This document shows positions 36,367-47,944 of a stretch of 64,000 nucleotides of DNA, in pieces. The notes under the pieces were generated by a model. The model had not been told where the DNA came from and did no database searches. It saw nothing but the letters and a program-made list of their open reading frames with translations. The translations under genes and the position numbers were made by a program. Within the stretch, counting starts at the first letter, position 1. The number at the start of each line of letters is the position of its first letter. The stretch covers positions 32,928 through 96,927 of the forward strand of contig NZ_PFGL01000048.1 of assembly GCF_002783505.1 (NCBI RefSeq). The letters run 5' to 3'. This DNA is from Shewanella sp. CG12_big_fil_rev_8_21_14_0_65_47_15. GTDB lineage: Bacteria > Pseudomonadota > Gammaproteobacteria > Enterobacterales > Shewanellaceae.

Positions 36367-37131
36367 ATGCAGCAATTATTGGCCCCTATTCATGGATTTC
36401 TTCGTTGTGAAACGCCCCAAACTTGGATTGATATCGCACGTGCAGAAGCTTCTTTAGATGAGTTACTAATAGACCACTGTAACTGCGAGTTAAAGGCCGC
36501 TCAGACCGCCATGTTCTTGTTAAGACGTTATGCCTTGAGTAAGGACAGCGGCCGCTCGTTATTAACTTGGGCTAAACCCTACGAGGAGTTTGTTTATCTT
36601 AAGGATCGCAATATTGAGCAATTTCTTGCCCGCGATGTAAAAAAGAATGAATTGGTCGCACAGTTGCTGCCTAATGAACACTTTACATTTGCGCAGAACC
36701 TTATTCCCCCTCTGATCCGATTGATTAAGGAAGAGTTTCATCACTTCGAGCAAGTATTGGAATTGATGCACGCCAGACACATTCCTTACCGAAATATTCG
36801 TGCTGGCCGTTACGCCAAGGGCATGATGAGCCATGTGACCACCCATGAAAAAGATATCCTGAGGGATAAACTCATTGTCGGAGCGTATATCGAAGCTCGC
36901 TCCTGTGAGCGTTTTGCTAAGCTAGCCCCTTATTTAGATGCGGAATTAGGCAAGTTTTATGTGTCTTTACTGCGCTCAGAGGCGAGGCATTATGAAGACT
37001 ATTTAAGTTTGGCGCAGTTGGTTTCGCCTGAAGATATCAGTGAACGGGTTGCCTATTTTGGTGAGCGGGAAGCTGAGCTGATTATGGCTGCGGATGATGA
37101 ATTTCGGTTTCATAGCGGGCAACCCCTATAA
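36367..37131 (+). CDS. miaE: tRNA-(ms2io6A)-hydroxylase
   Basis: 254 residues, a ferritin-like diiron monooxygenase. Iron ligands are visible in KEEFHHFEQ (about 121-129) and LRSEARHYEDY (about 203-213), with an earlier ligand in the first helix pair. It hydroxylates the 2-methylthio-N6-isopentenyl adenosine at position 37 of tRNAs that read UNN codons, using oxygen. Length matches the family. Monocistronic by position; miaA/miaB are not in the window. Confidence 0.9.
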   Translation: MQQLLAPIHGFLRCETPQTWIDIARAEASLDELLIDHCNCELKAAQTAMFLLRRYALSKDSGRSLLTWAKPYEEFVYLKDRNIEQFLARDVKKNELVAQLLPNEHFTFAQNLIPPLIRLIKEEFHHFEQVLELMHARHIPYRNIRAGRYAKGMMSHVTTHEKDILRDKLIVGAYIEARSCERFAKLAPYLDAELGKFYVSLLRSEARHYEDYLSLAQLVSPEDISERVAYFGEREAELIMAADDEFRFHSGQPL

Positions 37132-37231
37132 CCTTGCCCATGCTTAATGGGGTTAACAGCGTGAAGGCCAGCCGCGGTTACCATGATTAACGGCTCCGTA
37201 GAACCGTTAATAAATATGCTTCATTGTTTGT

Positions 37232-37975
37232 CTATTGTGCTGGATCGTGTGGTAAAGGTGCCGAATCGAAGGGTAAACGAATTAAATTAATGCCTTCGGG
37301 GCTCACGCTGAGCACACTGCCTTGCTCATACCAATCCCCTACCACAATACGCTTATTGCCATTATCAAGTTGATGAATAGCCGGTCTGTGGGTATGACCG
37401 TGGATCATATGTTGAGTGTGCGTTTGGGCAAATAACGCATCGACCGCATTGGGCTCAACATCCATGATAGTGTCGCTTTTTTGCTTATTACTGCTCTTAC
37501 TTTTACGACGGATTTTATCGGCAATACCTTGGCGCCTTTTTTTAGACAGGCAGCCGTAAAGCCAACGGGCGAGGGCAAAACTACGTAATTTTCTAAAGCG
37601 TTGATAGGCTTTATCTAAAGTACATAGGCTATCGCCGTGCAAAATAACAGTGTCGACACCGTATAACTTTAGACAGGTGATTTCGGGTAAAATTTGCATG
37701 CCAGCAGCACGGGCAAAGCGTTTACCTAGCATAAAGTCACGATTGCCGTGGATAAAATACACTGGCAGCTTATGTGACACTTGCTTAAGCTTTTCGGCGA
37801 GTTCGAGTGCAAAAGGTGCGGCGATATCATCACCCACCCAGACCTCAAACAAATCACCAAGAATATAGAGAGCCTCGGCACCATCGAGCCCGGTGTCGAG
37901 GAAACGAATAAAAGCGTGAGTAATATCGAGGCGATCTGCACTTAAATGTAGATCGCCTATAAATAGAGTTCGCAT
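37232..37975 (-). CDS. lpxH: UDP-2,3-diacylglucosamine diphosphatase LpxH
   Basis: 247 residues, calcineurin-like phosphoesterase. Metal-site motifs are GDLH (7-10), [11 protein letters not shown] (40-50), HGNRDF (76-81), LHGDSLC (about 112-118) and HGHTHRP (about 193-199). It makes lipid X from UDP-2,3-diacylglucosamine in lipid A synthesis on the inner face of the membrane. A basic linker ([14 protein letters not shown]) near 155-168 is the membrane-facing insertion seen in LpxH. Starts 9 bases after ppiB on the same strand, so co-transcribed. Confidence 0.94.
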   Translation of the reverse strand: MRTLFIGDLHLSADRLDITHAFIRFLDTGLDGAEALYILGDLFEVWVGDDIAAPFALELAEKLKQVSHKLPVYFIHGNRDFMLGKRFARAAGMQILPEITCLKLYGVDTVILHGDSLCTLDKAYQRFRKLRSFALARWLYGCLSKKRRQGIADKIRRKSKSSNKQKSDTIMDVEPNAVDALFAQTHTQHMIHGHTHRPAIHQLDNGNKRIVVGDWYEQGSVLSVSPEGINLIRLPFDSAPLPHDPAQ

Positions 37976-37984
37976 TCGCAGGGA

Positions 37985-38479
37985 TTATGCCGCAACGCTG
38001 ACTTTTTCAATCACAACGGCTTCTAATGGCACATCCTGATGCATGCCGCGATTGCCTGTGCTCACTGCTTTAATTTTTTCGATAATGTCCATGCCTTCAA
38101 CAACTTCACCAAAGACGCAGTAGCCCCAACCCTGTGAGGTTTCTGATTTAAAATCGAGGAAAGTGTTGTCGTTCACATTAATGAAGAACTGTGCAGTGGC
38201 TGAATGGGGATCAGAAGTACGCGCCATGGCAATAGTACCAGTACGGTTTGATAAACCGTTATTGGCTTCGTTTTTTACTGGTTCATGGCAACGTTTCTGG
38301 CTCATGTCTTCGTTGAAGCCACCACCTTGGATCATAAAACCGTCAATTACACGGTGGAAAATTGTGCCATCGAAGAAACCTTCGTCAACATATTTCATAA
38401 AGTTTGCTACGGTTAATGGGGCTTTTTCAGCATTCAGTTGCAGTTTAACGTCGCCAAAATTGGTGTGTAATGTGATCAT
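37985..38479 (-). CDS. ppiB: Cytoplasmic peptidyl-prolyl cis-trans isomerase B (cyclophilin)
   Basis: 164 residues without a signal peptide. Cyclophilin motifs [13 protein letters not shown] (about 41-53) and the active-site [16 protein letters not shown], with conserved Phe and Gln residues. Catalyses proline isomerisation in protein folding. ATG at 38477-38479. It is the first gene of a ppiB-lpxH pair, the same neighbourhood as in E. coli (ppiB-lpxH beside cysS). Confidence 0.95.
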   Translation of the reverse strand: MITLHTNFGDVKLQLNAEKAPLTVANFMKYVDEGFFDGTIFHRVIDGFMIQGGGFNEDMSQKRCHEPVKNEANNGLSNRTGTIAMARTSDPHSATAQFFINVNDNTFLDFKSETSQGWGYCVFGEVVEGMDIIEKIKAVSTGNRGMHQDVPLEAVVIEKVSVAA

Positions 38480-38619
38480 GTTTTCATACTCTCTGTAAAT
38501 AGTGGCGCGATTCTAACTTATCTCGGATTGCGCGCAAAGTGCAGTATTCAAAAGCCGTCCTGCCATGATAAACTGACCCCTTGATTTTACTCCTGAATGT
38601 ATTATTGAAGAGAATGCCG

Positions 38620-39999
38620 ATGTTGAAGATTTACAACAGTATTACCCGCCAAAAACAGGAATTTAAGCCAATCAATCCCGGAAAAATTGGGATGTACGTG
38701 TGTGGTGTGACCATATACGATCTCTGTCATATTGGTCACGGCCGTACTTTTGTTTCCTTTGACATGATAGTGCGTTACCTGCGTTATGTGGGCTATGAGG
38801 TGAATTTTCAGCGCAATATTACCGATGTCGATGACAAAATTATTAAACGCGCTAACGAAAATAATGAAAGCTGTGAAGCCTTAACCGAGCGTTTGATCGG
38901 TGAGATGCATCGAGATTTTGATGCATTAAATATGCTGCGGCCCGACTTTGAACCACGGGCAACCCTACATATTGAAGAAATCATCGATATGGTTGAGCGT
39001 TTGCTTGAACGTGGTCATGCCTATGTTGCCGCCGATGGCGATGTGCTATTTAGCGTGGCATCTTACCCTGATTATGGCCGGTTATCGGGGCAGAATTTAG
39101 ATCAACTGCAAGCCGGTGCTCGAGTTGAAGTCGACGAAAACAAACAAAACCCAATGGACTTCGTGCTGTGGAAAATGTCTAAACCCGGCGAGCCAACGTG
39201 GGAATCACCATGGGGACCGGGTCGTCCTGGCTGGCATATCGAATGTTCAGCCATGAACAGCAAACATCTCGGTCTGCATTTTGATATTCATGGCGGCGGC
39301 TCTGACTTACAGTTCCCACACCATGAGAATGAAATCGCCCAGTCTTGCTGTGCCCATGATACGCCATACGTAAACTATTGGATGCACACGGGCATGGTGA
39401 TGGTTGACCGCGAAAAGATGTCAAAATCCCTAGGCAACTTCTTCACCATTCGCGATGTGCTCGGCCATTACGATGCCGAGACAGTGCGTTACTTCCTGTT
39501 ATCGGGTCACTATCGTAGCCAATTGAATTACTCCGAAGAGAATTTAAAACAAGCTCGTTCGGCGTTAGAGCGTTTGTATACGGCGATTAAAGATGTCGAC
39601 TTGACCGTTGCCGCTGCGCCTGCACAGGAGTTTGTCGCTAAATTTAAAGCGGCAATGGACGATGACTTTAATACGCCTGAAGCCTATTCAGTCCTCTTTG
39701 ACATGGTGCGTGAGATCAATCGCCTAAAACTGACCGATATGGCTCAGGCATCTGCACTGGCTGTGGCGATGAAGCAATTAGCCGATGTACTGGGGCTATT
39801 AAGCCAAGATCCTGATGCTTTCTTTAAAGGTGAGGGCAGTGACGATGAAGTGGCAGAAATTGAAGCCCTAATCGTTGAACGTAACCGTGCTCGCAGTGAA
39901 AAAGATTGGCCCGCCGCCGATGTGGCGCGCAATCGTTTGAATGAACTTGGCGTGGTTTTGGAAGATGGCCCAAGTGGCACCACTTGGCGTAAGAAATAA
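38620..39999 (+). CDS. cysS: Cysteinyl-tRNA synthetase
   Basis: 459 residues. Zinc-binding [20 protein letters not shown] region with the HIGH motif (about 31-34), a further HIECSAM segment, and KMSKSLGN (about 266-273). The start at 38620 ([15 protein letters not shown]) gives the standard length; an ATG two codons earlier and a longer frame to 38581 are less likely by Shine-Dalgarno spacing. Divergent from ppiB, ends with a strong terminator. Confidence 0.96.
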   Translation: MLKIYNSITRQKQEFKPINPGKIGMYVCGVTIYDLCHIGHGRTFVSFDMIVRYLRYVGYEVNFQRNITDVDDKIIKRANENNESCEALTERLIGEMHRDFDALNMLRPDFEPRATLHIEEIIDMVERLLERGHAYVAADGDVLFSVASYPDYGRLSGQNLDQLQAGARVEVDENKQNPMDFVLWKMSKPGEPTWESPWGPGRPGWHIECSAMNSKHLGLHFDIHGGGSDLQFPHHENEIAQSCCAHDTPYVNYWMHTGMVMVDREKMSKSLGNFFTIRDVLGHYDAETVRYFLLSGHYRSQLNYSEENLKQARSALERLYTAIKDVDLTVAAAPAQEFVAKFKAAMDDDFNTPEAYSVLFDMVREINRLKLTDMAQASALAVAMKQLADVLGLLSQDPDAFFKGEGSDDEVAEIEALIVERNRARSEKDWPAADVARNRLNELGVVLEDGPSGTTWRKK

Positions 40000-40043
40000 G
40001 CTTAATTAGCTATAGTCTTTAATCAAAAAATCTTCAGCCAATA

Positions 40044-40071
40044 AAAAAACCTGCATTATGCAGGTTTTTTT
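40044..40071. terminator. Bidirectional terminator between cysS and folD
   Basis: AAAAAAACCTGCA / TGCAGGTTTTTTT with a very short loop. A-tract and T-tract on either side let it serve both convergent genes. Confidence 0.9.
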
Positions 40072-40091
40072 ATGCTTGCCGAACCTAGAAC

Positions 40092-40946
40092 CTAGTCATG
40101 ATACTGCTCGGCGGCATATAAGGTATTTTCTAATAGGCTCGCAATCGTCATCGGGCCAACACCGCCGGGAACCGGGGTGATAAAGCTGGCATTTTGCGCC
40201 GCCACTTCATATTGCACATCGCCGACTAAGGCGCCGTTATCTAAGCGATTAATACCCACATCAATCACAATCGCACCGGGTTTTATCCACTCACCGGGAA
40301 TAAAACCGGGTTTACCCACTGCAACCACCACTAAATCAGCTTGGCGGATTTTTTGCTCTAGATTCTTAGTGAAGCGGTGGCAAGTGGTGGTGGTGCAGCC
40401 AGCCAGCAGCAACTCTAAGGTCATAGGACGGCCAACAATATTCGACGCACCAACCACAACTGCATCTAAACCATAGGTATCGACGCCAGTGGATTTAATT
40501 AGTGTCATAATGCCCATCGGCGTGCATGAGCGTAAAACCGGAATACGTTGTGCTAAACGGCCAACATTATAGGGATGGAATCCATCGACATCTTTATCGG
40601 GGCGAATTCGCTCGATAACCTTAGAGTCTTCAATATGAGCTGGCAATGGCAGTTGTACTAGGATGCCGTCAATGCTTGGATCATCATTGAGGTCATCGAT
40701 GAGTTTGAGTAGTTCTTCTTCGGTGCAGCTGGTTTCGAGATCATATGAACGGGAAATAAAGCCGACTTCTTCACAGGCCTTACGTTTGCTTCCAACATAA
40801 ACCTGGGAGGCAGGATCGGCTCCCACTAATATGACGGCTAAACCCGGTACGCGTTGTCCAGCCTCTTTGCGGGCGGTGACTTTTTCACGAAGTTGAGTGC
40901 GGATGGATTGAGCAATCGCCTTGCCGTCGATTATTTGGGCTGTCAT
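40092..40946 (-). CDS. folD: Bifunctional methylenetetrahydrofolate dehydrogenase/cyclohydrolase FolD
   Basis: 284 residues, starting [19 protein letters not shown]. Catalytic Lys in [14 protein letters not shown] (about 50-63), [20 protein letters not shown] and the NADP-binding [17 protein letters not shown]. Interconverts 5,10-methylene-, methenyl- and 10-formyl-THF. The frame is open to 41102, but the extra 52 residues lack family similarity, and the ATG at 40944-40946 gives the standard length. Confidence 0.96.
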   Translation of the reverse strand: MTAQIIDGKAIAQSIRTQLREKVTARKEAGQRVPGLAVILVGADPASQVYVGSKRKACEEVGFISRSYDLETSCTEEELLKLIDDLNDDPSIDGILVQLPLPAHIEDSKVIERIRPDKDVDGFHPYNVGRLAQRIPVLRSCTPMGIMTLIKSTGVDTYGLDAVVVGASNIVGRPMTLELLLAGCTTTTCHRFTKNLEQKIRQADLVVVAVGKPGFIPGEWIKPGAIVIDVGINRLDNGALVGDVQYEVAAQNASFITPVPGGVGPMTIASLLENTLYAAEQYHD

Positions 40947-41127
40947 GGGTGTAGGATATCCTTTATATGGGCGATGGTTAAAACGGTAGTTAACACAGAG
41001 ATTGGCAATCGCGGCTATTTTAACAGGGCCCAGCAATTGTGTCATGGTTAAAGCCAAGGTCGAATAGACAAAAAAAACCGTATTAGCCTGATAATTCAGC
41101 ACCTAGAGCCAATCACTAAAAAAATCG

Positions 41128-41156
41128 TTGACGGGTGTAAAGTGAGGGGATAAGAT
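41128..41156 (+). promoter_or_regulatory. Sigma70 promoter of the tRNA operon
   Basis: TTGACG (41128-41133), exactly 17 bases, then TAAGAT (41151-41156). The first tRNA begins 54 bases downstream, leaving a processed leader. Confidence 0.75.
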
Positions 41157-41209
41157 GCGCTCCGTTCTCAGGCAGATGTGTTCATCTTGCGCTGAAAATG
41201 TAAGACCTT

Positions 41210-41286
<77 letters not shown>

Positions 41287-41403
41287 CTTTATTGTCGTTT
41301 GCTTCAATGAATTCAAACATAATTTGAACTCAAATAGGTGAATGATAGGGTTAGCATAAATGCTTTCCAAATCGGTTAGGATGCAGAATATTCTGCAGAC
41401 CAT

Positions 41404-41480
41404 GCGCCCGTAGCTCAGTTGGATAGAGCACCCGCCTTCTAAGCGGGTGGTCGCAGGTTCGAATCCTGCCGGGCGTACCA
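41404..41480 (+). tRNA. tRNA-Arg (UCU)
   Basis: 77 bases including CCA. Acceptor GCGCCCG pairs with CGGGCGT (last pair G-T wobble); anticodon stem CCCGC/GCGGG around loop CTTCTAA with anticodon TCT; T-loop GGTTCGAATCC. Confidence 0.96.
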
Positions 41481-41488
41481 GTTTCAGT

Positions 41489-41565
41489 GGTGATTGTAGC
41501 TCAGTTGGTAGAGTCCCGGATTGTGATTCCGGTTGTCGTGGGTTCGAGCCCCATCAGTCACCCCA
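41489..41565 (+). tRNA. tRNA-His (GUG)
   Basis: 77 bases including the encoded extra 5' G (G-1) facing C73, the identity element of tRNA-His, and CCA. Acceptor GTGATTG pairs with CAGTCAC (one T-G pair); anticodon stem CCGGA/TCCGG with loop TTGTGAT, anticodon GTG. Confidence 0.96.
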
Positions 41566-41589
41566 TTTTTAGTACTTAGAGTACAAAAT

Positions 41590-41618
41590 AAAAAAAGCGA
41601 CCTTGTGTCGCTTTTTTT
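41590..41618 (+). terminator. Terminator of the tRNA operon
   Basis: GCGAC/GTCGC stem extended by an A-run and T-run of seven or more bases, loop CTTGT. Confidence 0.9.
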
Positions 41619-41643
41619 ATACCCCAGATTCGGCTGTTGAGGC

Positions 41644-41672
41644 TCGACTCTGCAGAAAACGGTGGCTATAAT
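41644..41672 (+). promoter_or_regulatory. Sigma70 promoter of tig
   Basis: Perfect -10 TATAAT (41667-41672) with TCGACT 17 bases upstream as a 4-of-6 -35. The tig start is 155 bases downstream of the -10. Confidence 0.6.
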
Positions 41673-41826
41673 GTCGCGTCTTGATAGATATCAACTATGA
41701 GCGACCTGTGCCAAAAGCCAGTAGTGGTGGGCATTGTAGTCAAATTTAATGATCAAGAAACGAATACCTGAATAGTTGATGACTCGGCTATTACAAAGGA
41801 CGTTAGACAAATTTCGAGGTAAAACA

Positions 41827-43131
41827 ATGCAAGTTTCTGTTGAAGCAACCCAAGGCCTAGAGCGTCGCCTGACCATTTCTGTTCCTGCGGAACAAATTGA
41901 AAAGCTGGTTAAAGACAGTTTACAACGTGAAGCTAAGCGTGCTCGTATTCCAGGTTTCCGTCCTGGTAAAGTGCCTGTCACTGTCATTAACAAACGTTAT
42001 GGCGCGGCAATTCGTCAAGATATCACCGGTGAAGTGATGCAACGTAACTTCATCGAAGCCATCATTGCTGAGAAGTTAAACCCTGCGGGTGCACCGACTT
42101 TCGTTCCTGGTTCAACCGATGGCGAAAAATTCGAATTTATCGCTACCTTTGAAATCTACCCAGAAGTTGAGCTGAAAGGCTTAGATGCAATCGAAGTAGA
42201 ACAACCAAAAGCACAAGTGACTGACGCTGACGTTGACACTATGATTGAAACTTTACGTAAGCAACACGCGACTTTCGCGGCTGTTGAACGTGAAGCTGCA
42301 GATGGCGACAAAGTAAAAATGAACTTTGTTGGCTCAGTTGACGGTGAAGAATTCGACGGCGGCAAAGCTGACGATTTCGAACTGCAATTGGGTAGCGGCC
42401 GTATGATCCCAGGCTTTGAAGCCGGTATCTTAGGTCACAAAGCGGGCGAAGAATTTGTTATTGACGTGACTTTCCCAGAAGAATATCACGCTGAAAACCT
42501 GAAAGGTAAAGCGGCTAAATTCGCGATTACCCTGACTGAAGTGCAAGCGGCTAACCTGCCAGAAGTGAACGATGAGTTTGCTGCTCTGTTCGGTATCAGT
42601 GAAGGTGGCTTAGAAGCGCTGAAAACTGAAATCCGTAAAAATATGAACCGTGAACTTGAACAAGCGTTAAAAGCTAACGTGAAAGAGCAAGTGATCAACG
42701 GTCTGTTAGCAAACAACGACATCACTCTACCAAAAGCACTGATCGATGGCGAAGTTAACGTACTGCGTCAACAAGCAATGCAACGCTTTGGTGGCCAAAC
42801 GGCTAATATGCCAGAACTGCCAGCGGAACTGTTCACTGAACAGGCTGCACGTCGCGTTAAAATCGGTCTGTTATTAGGTGAAGTCATCAAGACGAACGAA
42901 CTGAAAGCAGAAGACGAGCGCATACAAGGTCTGATCGCTTCTATGGCGTCAGCCTACGAAGATCCAAGTGAAGTTGTGGCTTATTACAACAGTAACAAAG
43001 AACTGATGCAGAACATGCGTAACGTTGCTTTAGAAGAGCAAGCGGTTGAAGCACTGCTGAAATCTGCCAAAGTGACCGAGAAAGAAGTTGCTTTTGAAGA
43101 ATTTATGAACAAGGCTACTGGTCGCGCATAA
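41827..43131 (+). CDS. tig: Trigger factor
   Basis: 434 residues. The ribosome-binding N-domain has the GFRPGKVP signature ([19 protein letters not shown], about 44-62), followed by the FKBP-like PPIase domain ([20 protein letters not shown], about 161-180) and a long helical C-domain. It is the ribosome-bound chaperone for nascent chains. ATG at 41827 with GAGGT upstream; the longer open frame to 41776 is not supported. It heads the tig-clpP-clpX-lon block, the same order as in E. coli. Confidence 0.97.
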   Translation: MQVSVEATQGLERRLTISVPAEQIEKLVKDSLQREAKRARIPGFRPGKVPVTVINKRYGAAIRQDITGEVMQRNFIEAIIAEKLNPAGAPTFVPGSTDGEKFEFIATFEIYPEVELKGLDAIEVEQPKAQVTDADVDTMIETLRKQHATFAAVEREAADGDKVKMNFVGSVDGEEFDGGKADDFELQLGSGRMIPGFEAGILGHKAGEEFVIDVTFPEEYHAENLKGKAAKFAITLTEVQAANLPEVNDEFAALFGISEGGLEALKTEIRKNMNRELEQALKANVKEQVINGLLANNDITLPKALIDGEVNVLRQQAMQRFGGQTANMPELPAELFTEQAARRVKIGLLLGEVIKTNELKAEDERIQGLIASMASAYEDPSEVVAYYNSNKELMQNMRNVALEEQAVEALLKSAKVTEKEVAFEEFMNKATGRA

Positions 43132-43166
43132 GCTAAGCTTGACTTGGTTGGCTGTTCGCCATTTAT

Positions 43167-43205
43167 AATGGCTCGTATGAGGCTCCTCATGCGAGCCATT
43201 TTTAT
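43167..43205 (+). terminator. Terminator between tig and clpP
   Basis: AATGGCTCG-T-ATGAG stem closing with CTCAT-G-CGAGCCATT, then a T-rich run; clpP starts 15 bases later, so clpP must have its own promoter or rely on read-through. Confidence 0.85.
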
Positions 43206-43220
43206 TTAGGGAAGTGAATA

Positions 43221-43829
43221 ATGCATAATGCGTCAGACATACAAAGTGCTTTAGTGCCTATGGTGATCGAACAGACTGCTAAGGGTGAACGTTCATACGA
43301 TATTTATTCTCGTCTATTGAAAGAGCGGATTATCTTTTTGGTGGGTCAAGTTGAAGAACATATGGCTAACCTGATTGTGGCGCAGTTGTTATTCTTGGAA
43401 TCAGAAAGCCCTGATAAAGATATTTTCTTATATATCAACTCACCCGGCGGCTCAGTGACTGCGGGTATGGCCATTTATGATACCATGCAATTTATTAAGC
43501 CTAACGTGAGCACTGTGTGTATTGGCCAAGCGGCCAGTATGGGGGCTTTCCTGTTAGCGGGTGGCGAGAAGGGTAAACGTTTCTGTTTGCCGAATTCCCG
43601 GGTGATGATCCATCAGCCATTGGGTGGTTTCCAAGGTCAGGCTTCTGATATCGCGATTCACGCGCAAGAAATTATCGGCATCAAGAATAAGCTCAACCTG
43701 ATGCTTGCCGAACACACTGGTCAGCCACTCGAAGTGATTGAGCGTGATACCGATCGCGACAACTTCATGAGTGCGACTCAAGCCGTGGAATACGGTTTAG
43801 TTGATGCTGTGATGACGAAACGCGGCTGA
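43221..43829 (+). CDS. clpP: ATP-dependent Clp protease proteolytic subunit
   Basis: 202 residues. Serine protease triad Ser106 (GQAASMGA), His131 (MIHQPLGG) and Asp180 (DTDRDNFM). It forms a tetradecameric chamber that pairs with ClpX or ClpA. The first residues (to about 14) are a short propeptide. GGGAAG stands before the ATG at 43221. Followed by clpX after 85 bases. Confidence 0.97.
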   Translation: MHNASDIQSALVPMVIEQTAKGERSYDIYSRLLKERIIFLVGQVEEHMANLIVAQLLFLESESPDKDIFLYINSPGGSVTAGMAIYDTMQFIKPNVSTVCIGQAASMGAFLLAGGEKGKRFCLPNSRVMIHQPLGGFQGQASDIAIHAQEIIGIKNKLNLMLAEHTGQPLEVIERDTDRDNFMSATQAVEYGLVDAVMTKRG

Positions 43830-43914
43830 TTTTTGCTTTTGACTGGGCTATGCTCTGTAAAAGGTTAAGCAAATTTAAGACTGGCAGTAGAGCAGACTGC
43901 AAATGAGGTAATTA

Positions 43915-45195
43915 ATGGGCGACAACAAAAATAATGGTGACAGCGGTAAATTGCTGTACTGCTCTTTTTGCGGTAAGAGCCAGCATGAAGTGAGAAAACT
44001 GATTGCTGGTCCATCAGTATACGTATGCGATGAATGCGTTGAATTATGTAACGACATTATTCGTGAAGAGATTAAAGAGATCTCTCCAAAACGTGATAAC
44101 GATAAATTGCCAACGCCACATGAGTTGCGTGCGCATTTAGACGATTATGTGATTGGCCAAGACAGAGCGAAGAAAGTGCTCTCTGTTGCGGTTTATAACC
44201 ACTATAAGCGCTTAAAAAATTCATCACCTAAAGATGGGGTTGAATTAGGCAAAAGCAACATTTTGCTGATTGGCCCAACGGGTAGCGGTAAAACTCTGCT
44301 GGCTGAAACCCTTGCACGCTCGCTCAATGTGCCTTTCACCATGGCAGATGCCACTACCTTAACTGAAGCGGGTTATGTGGGTGAAGACGTTGAAAACATC
44401 ATTCAAAAGTTGCTGCAAAAATGCGACTACGATGTAGAGAAAGCGCAGCGTGGTATCGTTTATATCGATGAAATCGATAAAATTAGCCGTAAATCGGACA
44501 ATCCATCGATCACCCGTGACGTTTCGGGTGAAGGTGTACAACAAGCACTGCTTAAGCTGATTGAAGGCACTGTTGCCGCGGTTCCACCCCAAGGTGGTCG
44601 TAAGCATCCACAGCAGGAATTCTTACAGGTCGATACCTCTAAGATCCTGTTTATCTGTGGTGGTGCGTTCGCAGGGCTTGAGAAAGTGATTGAGCAACGT
44701 GCACATGTTGGTTCGGGTATCGGTTTCGGTGCGCAGGTGAAAGGCGAAAAAGAGAAGGCGACGATTTCTGAAACCTTATCTCAAGTTGAACCTGGTGATT
44801 TAGTCAAATATGGTTTGATCCCTGAGTTTATCGGCCGTCTGCCTGTCGTTGCGACTCTGACTGAACTCGATGAAGAAGCCCTAGTGCAAATTCTATCTCA
44901 ACCTAAAAATGCCCTGACTAAGCAATACAGTGCGTTATTTGAGATGGAAGGTGTGGAGCTTGAGTTCCGCGAAGACGCGCTAAAAGCGATTGCCCATAAA
45001 GCCATGTCCCGTAAGACGGGTGCCCGTGGTCTGCGTTCGATTGTTGAAGGTATTTTACTCGATACTATGTACGACATTCCTTCAACCGAAGGCGTGGTGA
45101 AGGCCGTCGTTGATGAGTCCGTGGTGAGTGGCGAGTCTGCTCCTATCCTGATTTATGAGCGAAATGAAGCACAAGCGGCTTCTGGCGAGCAATAA
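43915..45195 (+). CDS. clpX: ClpX, ATP-dependent unfoldase
   Basis: 426 residues. N-terminal zinc domain with Cys16, Cys19, Cys38 and Cys41 (CSFC...CDEC), AAA+ module with Walker A GPTGSGKT, pore loop GYVGED, Walker [11 protein letters not shown] and the ClpP-binding IGF loop (within [10 protein letters not shown]). It unfolds tagged substrates and feeds them to ClpP. Ends with a strong terminator before lon. Confidence 0.97.
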   Translation: MGDNKNNGDSGKLLYCSFCGKSQHEVRKLIAGPSVYVCDECVELCNDIIREEIKEISPKRDNDKLPTPHELRAHLDDYVIGQDRAKKVLSVAVYNHYKRLKNSSPKDGVELGKSNILLIGPTGSGKTLLAETLARSLNVPFTMADATTLTEAGYVGEDVENIIQKLLQKCDYDVEKAQRGIVYIDEIDKISRKSDNPSITRDVSGEGVQQALLKLIEGTVAAVPPQGGRKHPQQEFLQVDTSKILFICGGAFAGLEKVIEQRAHVGSGIGFGAQVKGEKEKATISETLSQVEPGDLVKYGLIPEFIGRLPVVATLTELDEEALVQILSQPKNALTKQYSALFEMEGVELEFREDALKAIAHKAMSRKTGARGLRSIVEGILLDTMYDIPSTEGVVKAVVDESVVSGESAPILIYERNEAQAASGEQ

Positions 45196-45224
45196 TCGTC
45201 CTGTTCGATAGCAAACTGAAAAAC

Positions 45225-45249
45225 AAGGAGCCCATTGGGCTCCTTTTTT
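45225..45249 (+). terminator. Terminator of clpPX
   Basis: AAGGAGCCC/GGGCTCCTT stem, 3-base loop, then T-run. Confidence 0.9.
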
Positions 45250-45260
45250 AGTATTGCCCA

Positions 45261-45285
45261 TTGAAACCCAATAAAGCGCCCCAAT
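45261..45285 (+). promoter_or_regulatory. Sigma32-type heat-shock promoter of lon
   Basis: CATTGAA, 13-base spacer, CCCCAATAT resembles the CTTGAA-N13-17-CCCCAT-T consensus. Predicted transcription start about 35 bases before the lon ATG. Lon is a heat-shock protein in E. coli. Confidence 0.6.
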
Positions 45286-45327
45286 ATACTCCATTATCAA
45301 TCCCATTCACCAAAACGGAATCGAACT

Positions 45328-47685
45328 ATGACCCTAGAGCGTGAAGCGCATATCGAACTCCCCGTGCTGCCACTGCGAGATGTGGTGGTCTATCCCCATA
45401 TGGTAATTCCGTTGTTCGTTGGCCGAGAAAAGTCGATTCGTTGTCTCGAAACGGCAATGGCCCAGGATAAACAGATTATTTTAGTGGCGCAGAGAGATGC
45501 CGAATTAGATGAACCGACGAAAGATGATATTTTCGATGTTGGTACCGTTGCCTCTATTTTGCAGTTATTGAAATTGCCAGATGGTACGGTAAAAGTGCTC
45601 GTTGAAGGTGGTCGTCGTGCTCGTATCACCCATTATACCCAGGAAACAGAATTCTTTGTGGCTAAGGCTGAGTATCTGGAATCAGAACCGCTGGAAGACA
45701 AAGAGGAAGAAGTGTTGGTGCGCAGTGCCATTGGTCAGTTTGAAGGTTATATCAAGCTGAACAAAAAGATCCCGCCAGAAGTGTTGACCTCTTTATCGGG
45801 TATCGATGAAGCGGCGCGTCTGGCAGATACTATGGCCGCCCATATGCCACTCAAGCTTGAAGATAAGCAATCTGTGCTTGAGATGGTCAATGTCGGTGAG
45901 CGTCTGGAATATTTGATGGCGATGATGGAATCGGAGATCGACCTACTGCAGGTTGAGAAACGTATCCGTACCCGCGTTAAAAAGCAGATGGAAAAGAGCC
46001 AACGCGAGTATTATCTGAACGAACAGATGAAAGCCATCCAGAAAGAGCTGGGTGACTTAGACGAAGGCCATGACGAATTTGAAGCCTTAAATCGTAAGAT
46101 TGAAGAGGCCAACATGCCAAGCGAAGCGAAGGAGAAAGCCTTAGCCGAGCTGAACAAACTACGCATGATGTCGCCTATGTCGGCGGAAGCGACTGTGGTG
46201 CGCAGTTATGTCGATTGGATGACATCGGTGCCTTGGAGCCAGCGCTCGAAAATCAAACGTGATTTAGCCAAAGCCCAAGAAGTACTTGATACCGATCATT
46301 ATGGTCTTGAAAAGGTTAAAGAACGTATTCTGGAATATCTGGCAGTTCAGAGCCGAGTGCGTCAACTTAAGGGGCCCATCCTATGTTTAGTTGGCCCTCC
46401 AGGTGTGGGTAAAACTTCGCTGGGTCAATCGATTGCCAAAGCAACGGGTCGTAAGTATGTACGTGTTGCCTTAGGCGGCGTGCGTGATGAGGCGGAAATC
46501 CGTGGTCATCGCCGTACTTACATTGGCTCTATGCCGGGTAAAGTCATTCAAAAAATGGCTAAAGTGGGCGTGAAAAACCCCTTATTCCTGCTGGATGAAA
46601 TTGACAAGATGAGTTCGGACATGCGTGGCGATCCCGCTTCTGCTTTATTGGAAGTCCTCGATCCTGAGCAAAATGCGACCTTTAACGACCATTACCTCGA
46701 AGTTGATTACGACTTATCCGATGTGATGTTTGTGGCGACCTCGAATTCGATGAATATTCCGGGGCCACTCTTAGACCGTATGGAAGTGATCCGTCTGTCG
46801 GGTTATACCGAGGATGAGAAGCTCAATATTGCGAAGCAACATTTGCTCTCCAAGCAAATCGAACGTAATGGCCTTAAAGCCAGTGAAATCCATGTCGATG
46901 ACAGTGCGATTATTGGCATTATCCGTTACTACACCCGTGAAGCTGGGGTACGTTCGCTCGAGCGTGAATTGTCGAAGATTTGCCGTAAGGTCGTGAAGAT
47001 GATCCTGCTCGACAAATCTGTCAAGTCAGTCACTGTGACGGCGGAAAACCTCAAGTCTTTCCTTGGCGTGCAGCGCTTCGATTACGGTAAAGCCGAGTCT
47101 AATAATCAAATCGGTCAAGTGACTGGTTTGGCGTGGACAGAAGTTGGCGGTGATTTGCTGACAATTGAAGCCACCTCAGTACCCGGTAAAGGCAAGCTGA
47201 CCTACACAGGATCGCTCGGCGATGTGATGCAAGAGTCGATTCAAGCGGCGATGACTGTGGTGCGTGCCCGCGCTGAGCAATTAGGTATCAACGGCGACTT
47301 TTATGAGAAGCGTGATATCCATGTGCATGTGCCAGAAGGTGCAACACCAAAAGATGGTCCATCGGCGGGTGCGGCTATGTGTACCGCTTTAGTATCCAGC
47401 TTGACGGGGAACCCAGTGCGTGCCGACGTGGCCATGACAGGTGAAATTACCTTACGCGGTGAAGTGTTACCTATCGGTGGTTTAAAAGAAAAACTGCTGG
47501 CAGCACACCGTGGTGGCATAAAACTGGTACTTATTCCAAAGGAAAACGAGCGTGATTTGGAAGAAATTCCTGCCAATGTGATTGCCGACTTAGAAATTCG
47601 CCCCGTACGTTGGGTCGATGAAGTGTTAAAACTGGCCCTTGAAAGACCGGTTGAAGGCTTCGAAGTGGTTAAAAACTTGGCATAA
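45328..47685 (+). CDS. lon: Lon protease
   Basis: 785 residues. N-terminal LON substrate domain (about 10-200), coiled region, AAA+ module with Walker [10 protein letters not shown] and Walker [11 protein letters not shown], and the C-terminal protease domain with catalytic Ser679 ([10 protein letters not shown]), with the dyad Lys further on in the [10 protein letters not shown] segment. Degrades misfolded and regulatory proteins. It starts 33 bases after the sigma32-type promoter. Confidence 0.97.
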   Translation: MTLEREAHIELPVLPLRDVVVYPHMVIPLFVGREKSIRCLETAMAQDKQIILVAQRDAELDEPTKDDIFDVGTVASILQLLKLPDGTVKVLVEGGRRARITHYTQETEFFVAKAEYLESEPLEDKEEEVLVRSAIGQFEGYIKLNKKIPPEVLTSLSGIDEAARLADTMAAHMPLKLEDKQSVLEMVNVGERLEYLMAMMESEIDLLQVEKRIRTRVKKQMEKSQREYYLNEQMKAIQKELGDLDEGHDEFEALNRKIEEANMPSEAKEKALAELNKLRMMSPMSAEATVVRSYVDWMTSVPWSQRSKIKRDLAKAQEVLDTDHYGLEKVKERILEYLAVQSRVRQLKGPILCLVGPPGVGKTSLGQSIAKATGRKYVRVALGGVRDEAEIRGHRRTYIGSMPGKVIQKMAKVGVKNPLFLLDEIDKMSSDMRGDPASALLEVLDPEQNATFNDHYLEVDYDLSDVMFVATSNSMNIPGPLLDRMEVIRLSGYTEDEKLNIAKQHLLSKQIERNGLKASEIHVDDSAIIGIIRYYTREAGVRSLERELSKICRKVVKMILLDKSVKSVTVTAENLKSFLGVQRFDYGKAESNNQIGQVTGLAWTEVGGDLLTIEATSVPGKGKLTYTGSLGDVMQESIQAAMTVVRARAEQLGINGDFYEKRDIHVHVPEGATPKDGPSAGAAMCTALVSSLTGNPVRADVAMTGEITLRGEVLPIGGLKEKLLAAHRGGIKLVLIPKENERDLEEIPANVIADLEIRPVRWVDEVLKLALERPVEGFEVVKNLA

Positions 47686-47944
47686 CGCAAGAAAATGCGC
47701 TATCACGCTAAAAAAAATGAAAAAAGGGGCTTAACAAAGCGCAGACCTGTGGTAGCCTAGGTCTGTGGAGAGCCAGCTGCTCCAAGCCCTTGGCGCAACT
47801 GGCTTTGAGCTGTATCCAGTTTTATTTCTTTGGTTTTCGAACTCAGCTTGAACTTTGAATTCAAGCTTGTTATAAAAGCCTCCGCAGACCGCTCTAGAGA
47901 CGGATTTGGTTGCGGCGCAAAAAAATTACATTCAAGGGGATGAC
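47686..47944. other. lon-hupB intergenic, structured leader
   Basis: 259 bases with several inverted repeats: CAGACCT/AGGTCTG (about 47741-47765), AGCCAG/CTGGCT (about 47770-47806) and AGCTTGAA/TTCAAGCT within the hupB promoter. No open frame. The first part may end lon transcription. Confidence 0.5.
47848..47875 (+). promoter_or_regulatory. Candidate promoter of hupB
   Basis: TTGAAC, 16-base spacer, TTATAA (47870-47875), embedded in an 8-bp inverted repeat. The hupB start is about 70 bases downstream. Confidence 0.5.

Noticed and set aside
37131..37231. Possible RNA or terminator between miaE and lpxH
   Set aside because: Only short weak complementarities (GGTT/AACC type) without a T-run; nothing convincing.
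40947..41102. 52-codon upstream extension of folD
   Set aside because: The added sequence is not part of FolD, and the conserved N-terminus begins at 40946.
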